Shown here in pieces: positions 32,776 to 41,642 of a DNA stretch of 64,000 nt. This DNA comes from JANMDU01 sp031418715 (GTDB lineage: Bacteria > Pseudomonadota > Gammaproteobacteria > Burkholderiales > Burkholderiaceae_C). A program made the position numbers and the translations under genes. Where the stretch lies: contig JANOJL010000031.1 of NCBI GenBank assembly GCA_031418715.1, forward strand, positions 62,001 through 126,000, read 5' to 3'. The notes below the pieces were generated by a model. The model did not search any database. It was not told where the DNA came from and was given only the letters and a program-made list of their open reading frames with translations. Positions within the stretch are counted from its first letter, which is position 1, and every line of letters begins with the position of its first letter.

Positions 32776-34110
32776 TCAGCTGCTCGCAATCACGTCGACG
32801 AGTCGCTGAGCACAGCTTTTGGCCAGTGCAGTTTCTTGCGCCTCCACCATCACGCGCACCACAGGCTCGGTGCCGCTGGCTCGGATGAGGACGCGGCCGG
32901 TTTCGCCGAGCTGCTTTTCGATCTCTGCTTGCGCAGGAGCAACTTTGGGATTGGTTTTCCAATCTTGGCCGGGCTTCAGGCGCACGTTGATCAGCTCTTG
33001 GGGAAACAGCTTGATGTCGCCCAGCAGATCAGCGAGAGATTTACCGCTGCGCTGCACGGCTTGCAACACTTGCAGGGCGGAGATGATGCCGTCGCCGGTG
33101 GTGTGTTTGTCCAGTGCGAGCAAATGGCCCGAGCCTTCGCCGCCGAGCAGCCAGCCGTATTTTTCCAATTCTTCGAGCACGTAGCGGTCGCCGACCTTGG
33201 CGCGTACGAATTGCACGCCTTTCGCTTTGAGCGCGACTTCCACTGCCATGTTGGTCATGAGTGTGCCGACTGCACCTTCGACTTTTTCTCCGCGCTGCAA
33301 GCGCTCATTGACCATGAGATACAGCACCTCATCGCCATTGAAGAGGCGGCCATCGCTCGCAACGATTTGGAGGCGATCGGCATCGCCATCGAGCGCAATA
33401 CCGTAATGCGCATGATTGGCTTTGACGCTGCGGATGAGCGCTTCGGGATGCGTTGCGCCCACGCCGTCGTTGATGTTGATGCCGTTGGGTTCGCAGCCTA
33501 TGGAAATCACCTCCGCGCCCAGCTCGTGAAACACTTTCGGGGCGATTTGATACGCCGCCCCATGCGCGCCATCCACAACGATCTTCAAGCCCTTGAGTGT
33601 GAGATCGTTTGCAAACGTGCTCTTGGCAAACTCGATGTAGCGACCAGCGGCATCATCTAAACGACGTGATTTGCCTAGGGAACTGCTTTGCTCCCAAACA
33701 GGTGCATCTTTCAAAGCCGCTTCCACAGCCAGCTCCCAGCTGTCGGGCAGCTTTGCGCCTTGGGCATTGAAGAATTTGATGCCATTATCAGGATAAGCGT
33801 TGTGGCTGGCCGAGATCACCACGCCAAGAGAAGCACGCAGAGCACGCGTGAGATACGCCACGCCGGGTGTCGGCAAAGGGCCGAGCAAGACGACATCGAC
33901 GCCGGCAGAATTGAAGCCCGATTCGAGCGCGCTTTCCAGCATGTAGCCAGAAATTCGCGTGTCTTTGCCGATCAACACCGTGGGGCGGGCTTCAGATTGA
34001 CGCAATACGCGGCCCACGGCATGTGCCAGCTTCAAAATGAAATCAGGTGTGATGGGCGCTTGGCCCACTGTGCCGCGAATACCGTCTGTGCCGAAATATT
34101 GTCTGCTCAT
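32776..34110 (-). CDS. glmM: Phosphoglucosamine mutase
   Basis: A 444-residue enzyme that interconverts glucosamine-6-phosphate and glucosamine-1-phosphate for peptidoglycan and LPS synthesis. It begins MSRQYFGTDGIRGTVGQ. The phosphoserine Ser102 lies in SASHNAYPDNG, the Mg2+ loop is DGDADRL and the sugar-binding loop is GEGSGH; the C-terminal phosphate-binding RASGTEPVVRVMVE is complete. In many proteobacteria glmM follows folP. Here an IS30 remnant lies directly upstream, so its promoter must lie within or beyond that element or within 44 bases of the ATG. Confidence 0.96.
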   Translation of the reverse strand: MSRQYFGTDGIRGTVGQAPITPDFILKLAHAVGRVLRQSEARPTVLIGKDTRISGYMLESALESGFNSAGVDVVLLGPLPTPGVAYLTRALRASLGVVISASHNAYPDNGIKFFNAQGAKLPDSWELAVEAALKDAPVWEQSSSLGKSRRLDDAAGRYIEFAKSTFANDLTLKGLKIVVDGAHGAAYQIAPKVFHELGAEVISIGCEPNGININDGVGATHPEALIRSVKANHAHYGIALDGDADRLQIVASDGRLFNGDEVLYLMVNERLQRGEKVEGAVGTLMTNMAVEVALKAKGVQFVRAKVGDRYVLEELEKYGWLLGGEGSGHLLALDKHTTGDGIISALQVLQAVQRSGKSLADLLGDIKLFPQELINVRLKPGQDWKTNPKVAPAQAEIEKQLGETGRVLIRASGTEPVVRVMVEAQETALAKSCAQRLVDVIASS

Positions 34111-34154
34111 GGTGTGAATTCTTCTATGCTGCTTCTGAACTGAATTTTAAGACA

Positions 34155-34623
34155 CTTGCATTCCAGTACGAGTTGCACAATATCAGCTTAGCGCACGCAT
34201 AGGTAGATCATTGAACACCTCGTAGGGTGTTCGCCAGTTCAGGCATTTGCGAGGTCTGTGATTTAAGCGCTCAGCAGCATCTGCCACTTCTCGCTCAGCA
34301 CGAAGTCTGCCCGATACCTGCTCAGGCGGCCCGCTGGCAAGCTCTGCCTTGTGCAGTAGCCGGTTCATAGGGCTGGCCATACTGTGCCAGACCACGCGCT
34401 AGTTCTCGCTCAATGGTGATTCTGTGACGCTTTAGCTGCTTGGCAATCTCTACAGACTTCATGCCAGAGCTGGCAAGCGCTTGAATTTGCTATCGTTCGT
34501 GCTGAGACAAAGGTTTGTGGCTCATGGGCTCTCCAGTAGATTTGCAGATCAAAAGAGGGAGCTTTGATGCTATCGATCTTCACCCCTCGTTTTGCTTTTG
34601 TGCAACTCGTACTGGAATGCAAG
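34155..34623 (-). mobile_element. Internally deleted IS30-family element (469 bp)
   Basis: Perfect 26-bp terminal inverted repeats (CTTGCATTCCAGTACGAGTT.. at 34155-34180 and its complement at 34598-34623) bound a 469-bp unit. The inside codes, on the minus strand, for the N-terminus and C-terminus of an IS30-type transposase, with the catalytic core missing. The left end is 44 bases from the glmM start. The right end lies inside the lnt reading frame. A perfect pair of ends around a deleted core makes it a MITE-like, possibly trans-mobilisable, remnant. Confidence 0.85.
34183..34525 (-). pseudogene. IS30-family transposase remnant
   Basis: Read from the ATG at 34525 the frame gives MSHKPLSQHER, then a TAG stop, then QIQALASSGMKSVEIAKQLKRHRITIERELAR, the IS30 helix-turn-helix start (long runs shown only as key residues SGMKSVEIAKQLKRH). 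After about 65 codons a frame change and deletion lead to the C-terminal segment DAAERLNHRPRKCLNWRTPYEVFNDL, typical of the end of IS30 transposases. The DDE catalytic core is absent: about 110 codons remain of the usual 320-380. It is dead on three counts: a stop, a deletion and a frameshift. Confidence 0.85.
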
Positions 34624-36171
34624 ACGTTTTTGGCGATTCTCCTTTATAAAAACTGCATAGTATGCTATCAAAATAATAGTAATTCCAAAGATCCACAAAG
34701 GCCCTAAGCCAAAGCGAGAGGCCCACCAAGCGAAGGGTGTGATGCCAGTGCGGCCCTCCACTGCGGCTACCAACACGCCTTGGGTATGGCGCGGCAAGCT
34801 GTGCGTCACCTCACCGCGATGGTTGATGATCACGGTGGCACCCGTATTCGTGGCGCGTACCATCGGGCAGCCCAATTCCAGCGCTCGCATGCGGCTGATT
34901 TGCAAGTGCTGATCAATCGCTACCGTGTTGCCAAACCAGCCGATATTGCTCACATTCACCATCACCGTGGGCGCAGTTGCCTCATTCACAAAGCGCCGCG
35001 CCAGCTCATCGCCAAACAAATCCTCATAGCAAATATTCAGCGCCCAGCGCTGCCCCGCCCATTCGAAGCTTTCCTGCCCCACCGCACCGCGATTGAAATC
35101 ACCCAGCGGAATATTCATCATCTGCGTGAACCATTTGAACAGCGGCGGGATGAATTCGCCGAAAGGTACGAGATGGTGTTTGTCGTATTGGTAGGGCTGG
35201 GTTTGGCTAGGTTTCAACCCCAGCACCGAGTTGGTGTAACCCTTCTCGAAATCACCGAGGGGGATACCAACGAGGGCGGCTTGATCGCCATTGGCATAGC
35301 GCTTTTGAATCGCTTCCCAATAGCCGTCTGGAAGCTGGCGGGGCAGAAGCGGAATCGCTGTTTCTGGCGTGATCACCAGTGTTGCTGTGTTCGATGCCAG
35401 TTGCTGCTGATACCAATCCAGCGATGCTTTAATCCCGGTGCTCGGCTCAAACTTTTCGCCTTGCGGAATATTGCCTTGAAGGAGGGTGATGTTTGTGCTT
35501 TCGATACCGCGAGTAAAACGCTCAAGCCAAGTCGCATCTGTTTGCGCAACGCTGGGTAAGAGAAACACGGTCAGAGCCACAATGCGCTGCAAACGACCGC
35601 ATTTCAAAAACTGCGGCAACAAAGCTGCCAACCACGCCGCCAAAAATCCCAGCCCATACACACCCACCCATGTTACATACCCGGTAAGTAGGCCATCCAC
35701 GTGCGCATACCCCCCCGCGCCCCACGGGAAACCCGTAAACCAACTGTCTCGTGCCAACTCAGCCAGCATCCATGCCGCTGCAAAAACAATAGCACTCCAA
35801 GCAGGAGATATAACGGCTACCTGCCTAAAACGTTTATAAAAATAGCTCGCAGCCGCGTAATACAGCGCCAAGAAGCCACACAGCGCAATAATCGCCAGCA
35901 CCGCCAGCGGCGCAGCCAGCCCGCCATACACATGCATACTGATATAGAGCCACCACACCGTGCCACACAGCCAACTCAAAGCAAACAGCCAACCCAGTAG
36001 CGCTGCCTGCCGAGGTGTTGAAGACCGCTCAATCAGCATCACAAGAGCAGCCATCGAGAGCATTTGCAGCCACCAAATCGGTTGCCCGTTCCATGGTGCA
36101 GCAATCGAGATGGCTTGCGCGTAACCCGCGAGCAGCGCACCAACTATGAACGACCAGCGCGCTACGATCAT
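34570..36171 (-). CDS. lnt: Apolipoprotein N-acyltransferase with repeat- and IS-encoded C-terminus
   Basis: A 533-residue inner-membrane enzyme that adds the third acyl chain to lipoproteins. About seven membrane helices surround a periplasmic nitrilase domain with the catalytic triad Glu270 (VITPETAIP), Lys331 (YDKHHLVPFGEF) and Cys381 (LNICYEDLFG). Residues about 497-510, the outer part of the last helix (ITIILIAYYAVFIKE), are encoded by a 42-bp repeat copy. Residues 516-533 (RLAFQYELHKSKTRGEDR) and the stop come from the end of the IS30 remnant. The catalytic part is intact, so activity is probably retained. The ATG at 36171 starts MIVARWSFIVG. Confidence 0.92.
   Translation of the reverse strand: MIVARWSFIVGALLAGYAQAISIAAPWNGQPIWWLQMLSMAALVMLIERSSTPRQAALLGWLFALSWLCGTVWWLYISMHVYGGLAAPLAVLAIIALCGFLALYYAAASYFYKRFRQVAVISPAWSAIVFAAAWMLAELARDSWFTGFPWGAGGYAHVDGLLTGYVTWVGVYGLGFLAAWLAALLPQFLKCGRLQRIVALTVFLLPSVAQTDATWLERFTRGIESTNITLLQGNIPQGEKFEPSTGIKASLDWYQQQLASNTATLVITPETAIPLLPRQLPDGYWEAIQKRYANGDQAALVGIPLGDFEKGYTNSVLGLKPSQTQPYQYDKHHLVPFGEFIPPLFKWFTQMMNIPLGDFNRGAVGQESFEWAGQRWALNICYEDLFGDELARRFVNEATAPTVMVNVSNIGWFGNTVAIDQHLQISRMRALELGCPMVRATNTGATVIINHRGEVTHSLPRHTQGVLVAAVEGRTGITPFAWWASRFGLGPLWIFGITIILIAYYAVFIKENRQKRLAFQYELHKSKTRGEDR
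34640..34683 (+). repeat. 42-bp dispersed repeat, copy 7 (3' end of lnt)
   Basis: It starts CCTTTATAAAAACTGCATAG and ends GCTATCAAAATAATAGTAA. It is antisense to lnt and read in frame as hydrophobic residues of the last membrane helix. The IS30 remnant begins 17 bases away. Confidence 0.85.
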
Positions 36172-36267
36172 GACGCGAAAGCAAACGGTGGCTTGATGCA
36201 GTTGCGTTGGTTCATGGGGTAGATTTTAGGTGTGAAGTGGTTTGTCGCCGCTCGCCATCTCAGCCAT

Positions 36268-37056
36268 TCAAACGCGCTTCATCAAAATCTTCGTAATCGC
36301 TGTCAACACATTGCGCGGTGTGATGCGCACGCTTTGCACTATTAGCCAGTTCATCACGCCGGGAATATATACGCGCTGGCCTCGCTGCATTGCGCCATAG
36401 CCTGCGCGAGCCACTTCTTCCGAACTGGGCAATTTTCTGCCTTTGACAAAACGGCTGTCCTGCATATCGGCCGCATCTAAAAAGCCTGAGGCCGTGGGGC
36501 CAGGGCAAAGTGCTGTCACAGTCACGCCCGTGCCATCGAGTTCAGCAGCAATCGCCTCCGAAAAGTTGAGAACAAATGCTTTGGTCGCGGCGTACACAGC
36601 CAAGTAGGGCAGAGGCTGGAAGGCCGCCGTAGATGCCACATTCAAAATCTTGCCGCGTGTGGCCAGCAAATCTGGCATAAAGAGCCTCGTGAGCGCGACT
36701 ACCGTGCTCATATTGAGCTGCATCATGGCCAACTCATCGGGCAGCTCGCTTTTCTGAAATTCGCCAAAGTTCCCAAAGCCTGCGTTGTTGACCAGCGCGT
36801 CAAGTGTGATGCCGCGTGCTTTGATGTCTGCATGCAATTGCGTGGCGCCTCCATCGGTTTGCAGATCAGCGGCGATCACGGTGGCCGTGATACCGTGTTG
36901 GCGCTGCAAACTTGTCGCCAGCTCCTGCATTTTGCTCACACTGCGCGCGGCAAGGATGACGTTGTAGCCGTCCTGCGCAAATTCAGTCGCGAGCGCTTTG
37001 CCAATACCCGATGATGCGCCTGTGATCAGGGCAGTTTTGCCAGTGTTTGATGCCAT
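36268..37056 (-). CDS. Short-chain dehydrogenase/reductase
   Basis: A 262-residue SDR. The cofactor motif is TGASSGIG (residues about 13-20), the NNAG motif follows at about 90, and the catalytic residues are Ser in VASTAAFQPL with YAATK (Tyr and Lys) at about 155. The alanine-arginine after the second strand (AARS) suggests NADP preference. The C-terminal region (NWLIVQSVRITPRNVLTAITK) is the hydrophobic tail seen in DltE/YqjQ-type SDRs of unknown substrate. The gene is monocistronic; lnt starts 97 bases downstream on the same strand. Confidence 0.88.
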   Translation of the reverse strand: MASNTGKTALITGASSGIGKALATEFAQDGYNVILAARSVSKMQELATSLQRQHGITATVIAADLQTDGGATQLHADIKARGITLDALVNNAGFGNFGEFQKSELPDELAMMQLNMSTVVALTRLFMPDLLATRGKILNVASTAAFQPLPYLAVYAATKAFVLNFSEAIAAELDGTGVTVTALCPGPTASGFLDAADMQDSRFVKGRKLPSSEEVARAGYGAMQRGQRVYIPGVMNWLIVQSVRITPRNVLTAITKILMKRV

Positions 37057-37264
37057 GCTGTATTCCTTGTGTGAAAGCCAGTGGAAAAATTCTCAAATGC
37101 AAGAACACTGCGTTTGTGTCACATACGTTCCCCTGTCATCTTAGTCGAAGTGTGTCTCCATGAGTGTGCACTTGCATCGTCGCACTAGAGTCTTCCCTCT
37201 GAATCGCTGACGAAATTACCGCTAAAGTCTTTGTTTGCTTCGGTTAGATCCACTGAGAACACCC

Positions 37265-38743
37265 ATGACTTCTGAACTCTCCGCCCACGCTGCCACCCTT
37301 CCCGCACCCGACATCTTTGATACGCCAGCTGCGCTCATGCAAGCTGCTTTTGATGCCCAAGGGCCTAAAGCACTTCAGCTTCGCAGCTCAAGCGCTACCC
37401 AGCGCATTGAGCGCGTGAAAGTCTTGCGCGAAGCTTTGCTCGCCGAGCGTGAAGCGCTATACGCCGCCTTCGCGCAAGACATGCGCAAAAGCAAGGCCGA
37501 GGTTGAAGCTACAGAATTGCTTCCTGTGCTCGATGAAATGCGCCATGTGATTGGCCGCCTGAAAAGCTGGATGAGGCCCGCCCGCGCTTGGCCCACCAGC
37601 ACCACGCTCGGCCTCAAAGCGCGTATCCACTATCAGCCGCGTGGCCGCGTGCTGATCATCGCTCCTTGGAATTACCCTTTGAACCTGTGCTTGGGCCCTT
37701 TAGTTTCGGCACTGGCAGCAGGCAACACAGCGATTTTGAAACCTTCGGAGATGACGCCCGCAGTCTCGGCAGTGATCACTCGCATCATTGCTCAAGTGTT
37801 TGATCCGAAGGAAGTGGCGCAGTTTGAAGGTGCGCAAGCCACCTCGCAAGCGCTTCTGGCGATGCCGTTTGATCACATCTTTTTTACCGGCTCACCCGCT
37901 GTGGGAAAAATCGTGATGGCCGCTGCCGCCAAGCATCTCACCAGCGTGACGCTGGAGCTGGGTGGCAAATCACCCACCATCGTGGATGAAAGCGCTGATG
38001 TTGTCATGGCTGCTGAGAACATCATGTGGGGGAAATTCCTCAACAACGGGCAAACCTGCATTGCCCCTGACTATGTGTATGTGCATTCAAAAGTCAAAGC
38101 AGAGTTTGTGGCTCAGTGTCTCAAGGCGCTTGACAAGTTGTATGGCGCTGAAGCTAGCCGCAGTACGAGTCCCGATTTAACTCGCGTCGTCAACGCACGC
38201 CACACACAGCGCTTGTCGGGCTTGTTGGATGATGCGCGCAATGGGGGTGCTCGCATTTTGGTGGGCGGGCAAGTGGATGAATCGCACCACTATATTGCGC
38301 CTACTTTGCTCGAAGGTGCAGCGAGTAATTCGCGCATCATGAACGAAGAAATTTTTGGCCCCTTGCTGCCAATTCTGGAATTTACTGACCTCAACCAAGT
38401 CATCTCGCAAATCAACGCTGCCCCCAAACCCTTGGCGCTGTACATCTTCGGCAAAGACAGTAATCACATCGAAGAGGTGCTCAGCCACACCAGCTCCGGC
38501 GGAGCATGCGTGAACCATTGCATGGTGCATTACGCGCACGGCAATCTGCCGTTTGGAGGCGTGAACAACTCGGGTATCGGCAGCGGCCATGGCCACTTTG
38601 GCTTCAAAGCCTTCTCGCATGAGCGCGCCGTGCTCACTGGCGGCTGGCTGCGCACCGAAAAATGGTTTGCGCCACCTTACACCGACAAGCGCTTTGCTTT
38701 CATTCGCCGCATCGTCAATTCGCTGCGCCTGCCTATGCTCTGA
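37265..38743 (+). CDS. Aldehyde dehydrogenase, coniferyl-aldehyde-dehydrogenase-like (first of a tandem pair)
   Basis: A 492-residue class-3-type aldehyde dehydrogenase, which oxidises aldehydes to acids with NAD(P). Catalytic Glu lies in LELGGKSPTIV and catalytic Cys in NGQTCIAPDYVYV; the cofactor loop is FTGSPAVGK. The short form without an N-terminal arm and the motif PWNYPLNLCLGPLVSALAAGN match coniferyl/aromatic or fatty aldehyde dehydrogenases. A close paralogue follows 16 bases later. The ATG at 37265 is chosen over an in-frame start at 37235. The pair converges on the polyamine locus, but a role there is not established. Confidence 0.9.
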   Translation: MTSELSAHAATLPAPDIFDTPAALMQAAFDAQGPKALQLRSSSATQRIERVKVLREALLAEREALYAAFAQDMRKSKAEVEATELLPVLDEMRHVIGRLKSWMRPARAWPTSTTLGLKARIHYQPRGRVLIIAPWNYPLNLCLGPLVSALAAGNTAILKPSEMTPAVSAVITRIIAQVFDPKEVAQFEGAQATSQALLAMPFDHIFFTGSPAVGKIVMAAAAKHLTSVTLELGGKSPTIVDESADVVMAAENIMWGKFLNNGQTCIAPDYVYVHSKVKAEFVAQCLKALDKLYGAEASRSTSPDLTRVVNARHTQRLSGLLDDARNGGARILVGGQVDESHHYIAPTLLEGAASNSRIMNEEIFGPLLPILEFTDLNQVISQINAAPKPLALYIFGKDSNHIEEVLSHTSSGGACVNHCMVHYAHGNLPFGGVNNSGIGSGHGHFGFKAFSHERAVLTGGWLRTEKWFAPPYTDKRFAFIRRIVNSLRLPML

Positions 38744-38759
38744 TTGGAAATTGATCGCT

Positions 38760-40247
38760 ATGTCTGCCGTTCGAAAATCTTCATCGTCATCTCGCCCTCA
38801 CCTGTATGCCGTCAAGTCGCGCGATACACCTGCTTCTGTGATGCGCGTCGCCTTTGATGCGCAAGCTCCTGTCGCACTGCGCCTGCGCGAATCAACGGCG
38901 AAAGAGCGTATCGCCAGCATCAAGCTGCTGCGCGCCGCCATGCTCGCCAAGCGCGAGGAGTTTTACGCTGCCTTCATGCAAGACATGCGCAAAAGCAAAG
39001 CCGAAGTCGAAGGCGCAGAGTTCATGCCCTTGCTCGATGAAATGCGCCACGCCATTGGAAGCCTCAAGCGCTGGATGAAGCCGCAAAGCGTCACGCCCGT
39101 GCTCACCTCCGTGGGCTCCAAAGCGCAAATTCAAATGCAGCCGCGTGGCCGCGTGCTCATCATCGCGCCTTGGAACTACCCATTGAACCAATGCTTTTGC
39201 CCACTCGTGAGCGCCATTGCAGCCGGCAACACCGTGATCCTCAAGCCCTCAGAGATGACGCCCACCGTCTCCAAACTGATGGGCGAGATCATTGCGCAAG
39301 TATTCGAGCCCACCCAAGTAGCCTACTTTGAAGGCGGCCAAGCCACCTCAACTGCTTTGCTGGCTTTGCCTTTTGATCACATCTTCTTCACCGGCTCGCC
39401 AGCCGTGGGCAAGCTCGTGATGGCTGCCGCCGCCAAGCATTTGACCAGCATCACGCTGGAGCTCGGCGGTAAATCACCCACCATCGTGGACGAAACAGCG
39501 GATATCAAGCTCGCCGCCGAAAACCTGATCTGGGGCAAATTCATCAACAGCGGGCAAACCTGTATCGCGCCAGATCATATTTTTGTACATGCCAAAGTCA
39601 AAGCCAAATTCATCAAGGCTTGCCAAGCTGCGCTCAGCAAGTATTACGGCGCACCGGCCAAGCGCATGAGCAATCCCGATTTAACGCATATCGTCAATAC
39701 GCGCCACACCCAGCGCTTGGCTGATTTGTTATCGGATGCAGAAAAGCGCGGCGCACGCATCATCGTGGGCGGGCAAGTTGATCTGGCGCAATGCATGATC
39801 GCACCTACCTTGCTCGATGGCGTGAACGCAGATATGCGCCTCATGCAAGAAGAAATCTTCGGCCCTGTGCTGCCCATCATTGAATTCAGCGATATCAACG
39901 AAGTCATCGCGAAAATCAATGCAAACCCGAAGCCTTTGGCGCTCTATGTCTACAGCGGCGACGAAAAACGCACCACCCAAATCATCGCGCAAACCAGCTC
40001 TGGCGGCGCATGTGTGAATCAATGCATGATGCACAACGTGCAGGGCAACCTGCCTTTCGGCGGCGTCAACAATTCCGGCATCGGCAGCACCCACGGCCAC
40101 CACGGCTTCAAAGCCTTCTCCCACGAGCGAAGCGTGCTCACAGCAGGCCGACTGCGCTTAGAAAAGTTGTTTGCCCCGCCCTACACCGCCATGCGCTTCA
40201 AGCTGATCAAGCAGATCGTGGATACGATGCGCTTGCCAGCAATTTAA
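38760..40247 (+). CDS. Aldehyde dehydrogenase, coniferyl-aldehyde-dehydrogenase-like (second of a tandem pair)
   Basis: A 495-residue paralogue of the preceding enzyme, matching it along its length (for example MRKSKAEVE, PWNYPLN, FDHIFFTGSPAVGK, LELGGKSPTIVDE, GQTCIAPD). The catalytic Glu and Cys are conserved. The N-terminus differs (MSAVRKSSSSSRPHLYAV). Its stop at 40247 is only 5 bases from the stop of the converging aminotransferase gene. The two copies probably arose by tandem duplication and may differ in substrate range or expression. Confidence 0.9.
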   Translation: MSAVRKSSSSSRPHLYAVKSRDTPASVMRVAFDAQAPVALRLRESTAKERIASIKLLRAAMLAKREEFYAAFMQDMRKSKAEVEGAEFMPLLDEMRHAIGSLKRWMKPQSVTPVLTSVGSKAQIQMQPRGRVLIIAPWNYPLNQCFCPLVSAIAAGNTVILKPSEMTPTVSKLMGEIIAQVFEPTQVAYFEGGQATSTALLALPFDHIFFTGSPAVGKLVMAAAAKHLTSITLELGGKSPTIVDETADIKLAAENLIWGKFINSGQTCIAPDHIFVHAKVKAKFIKACQAALSKYYGAPAKRMSNPDLTHIVNTRHTQRLADLLSDAEKRGARIIVGGQVDLAQCMIAPTLLDGVNADMRLMQEEIFGPVLPIIEFSDINEVIAKINANPKPLALYVYSGDEKRTTQIIAQTSSGGACVNQCMMHNVQGNLPFGGVNNSGIGSTHGHHGFKAFSHERSVLTAGRLRLEKLFAPPYTAMRFKLIKQIVDTMRLPAI

Positions 40248-40252
40248 AAGCA

Positions 40253-41590
40253 TCAAGCGTGTGCGCGGATACTGTCTGCCACGGTGTTGACGAGTTGATC
40301 AATATGTGATTTTTCCACGATATAAGGTGGGCAAATCACGATGTTCTCACCTGCAGGGCGCACGAGCGAGCCCTTGTGATAGCAATCCATAAACACATCG
40401 TAGGCACGCTTGCCAGGCGCTGCGGGATTGGGCGCAAACTCAACCGCAACAGCCAAGCCCAAAGAACGAATGCTCACGACGTTGGGTAAGCCTTTGAAGG
40501 CGCTATGCGCTGCGTCGCCCAGAACCTTGCCCATCTCGCCTGCCCGCGCAAACAAATTTTCTTCTTGAAAGAGATTGATCGTGGCAATTGCTGCCGCACA
40601 TGCAACTGGATGACCAGAGTAGGTATAACCATGGAAAAACTCAATCACATGATCGCCCGCTTTGGCATTCGCATCCATGAAGGCATCAAACACGCCTTGG
40701 CGGCACACCACACCACCGAGTGGGAAGACACCATTTGTCACGCACTTGGCGAAATTAAGCATATCGGGAACGACACCGAAATAATCCGCGCCGAAATTCA
40801 CGCCCAGACGACCAAACCCCGTGATCACTTCATCAAAAATGAGCAAGATGCCATGCTTATCGCAAATCGCGCGCAGTCGCTTCAAATAATCCATTGGCGG
40901 CACATACCAGCCCGCGCTGCCTGCAATCGGCTCCACGATGATCGCGGCCACATTGCTGGCATCGTGCAGCGGCAGAATACGTTTTTCTAAATCGTCAAGA
41001 AAATCAGTATCCGTTTGCGGCGCCACGCCGTTGTAATGCATCGTGCTGGCATCGTGAATAAAGCGAATGTGATCCACGCGCGGCAGCAAAGCACCACCAT
41101 ACACCTTGCGATTGGCCGGAATTCCGCCCACGCTCATGCCGCCAAAACCCACACCGTGATAACCACGCTCACGACCAATAAACATCGTACGATGGCCTTC
41201 GCCACGGGCGCGATGATAGGCCAACGCCACTTTCATCGACGTGTCCGCCGCTTCAGAGCCTGAATTACAAAATAAGACTTTATTCAGATCGCCCGGGCAC
41301 ATCGCCGCAATCATTTCAGCCGCTTTGAAAGCTTGATCGTTGGCAGCGTTAAAAGCCGTCGCGTAATCCAGTGTATCGAGCTGTTTTTTGATCGCTTCGT
41401 TGATCGGCTTGCGGTTGTGCCCCGCTGCAACGCACCAAAGGCTAGAAATACCATCCACCACTTGGCGACCATCATGTGTGGTGAAGTGCATACCGTCAGC
41501 CGCCACCATCACGCGTGGCGATTTGCCAAAGCTGCGATTGGGCGTGAAGGGCAACCAGAGGTTGTCCATGTTGAAATCGTTGTAGGCCAT
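40253..41590 (-). CDS. Omega-amino acid:pyruvate aminotransferase (class III)
   Basis: A 445-residue class III PLP aminotransferase. The N-terminus NMDNLWLPFTPNRSFGKSPR resembles beta-alanine/omega-amino acid:pyruvate transaminases. The PLP-phosphate site is CNSGSEAADTSMK, the PLP aspartate is in LLIFDEVITGFGR, and the Schiff-base lysine is in LNFAKCVTNG. It may convert GABA, beta-alanine or a polyamine-derived amino acid. It is the last gene of the polyamine locus, 52 bases after the second ligase gene. The ATG at 41590 is used; upstream codons overlap that gene's end. Confidence 0.88.
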   Translation of the reverse strand: MAYNDFNMDNLWLPFTPNRSFGKSPRVMVAADGMHFTTHDGRQVVDGISSLWCVAAGHNRKPINEAIKKQLDTLDYATAFNAANDQAFKAAEMIAAMCPGDLNKVLFCNSGSEAADTSMKVALAYHRARGEGHRTMFIGRERGYHGVGFGGMSVGGIPANRKVYGGALLPRVDHIRFIHDASTMHYNGVAPQTDTDFLDDLEKRILPLHDASNVAAIIVEPIAGSAGWYVPPMDYLKRLRAICDKHGILLIFDEVITGFGRLGVNFGADYFGVVPDMLNFAKCVTNGVFPLGGVVCRQGVFDAFMDANAKAGDHVIEFFHGYTYSGHPVACAAAIATINLFQEENLFARAGEMGKVLGDAAHSAFKGLPNVVSIRSLGLAVAVEFAPNPAAPGKRAYDVFMDCYHKGSLVRPAGENIVICPPYIVEKSHIDQLVNTVADSIRAHA

Positions 41591-41642
41591 ATTGATCTCC
41601 TGGTAATATTTGTCGAAACCGCGAAAAGCGCTTACCCGCGCT

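Noticed and set aside
32761..33660. 299-codon open frame antisense to glmM
   Set aside because: Entirely covered by the conserved glmM gene, with no independent family motif.
35808..35850. Possible eleventh copy of the 42-bp repeat inside lnt (ATAACGG and GTTTATAAAAATAG)
   Set aside because: The two matching pieces are in the wrong order and the CTATCAAAT end is absent, so the match is no better than chance.
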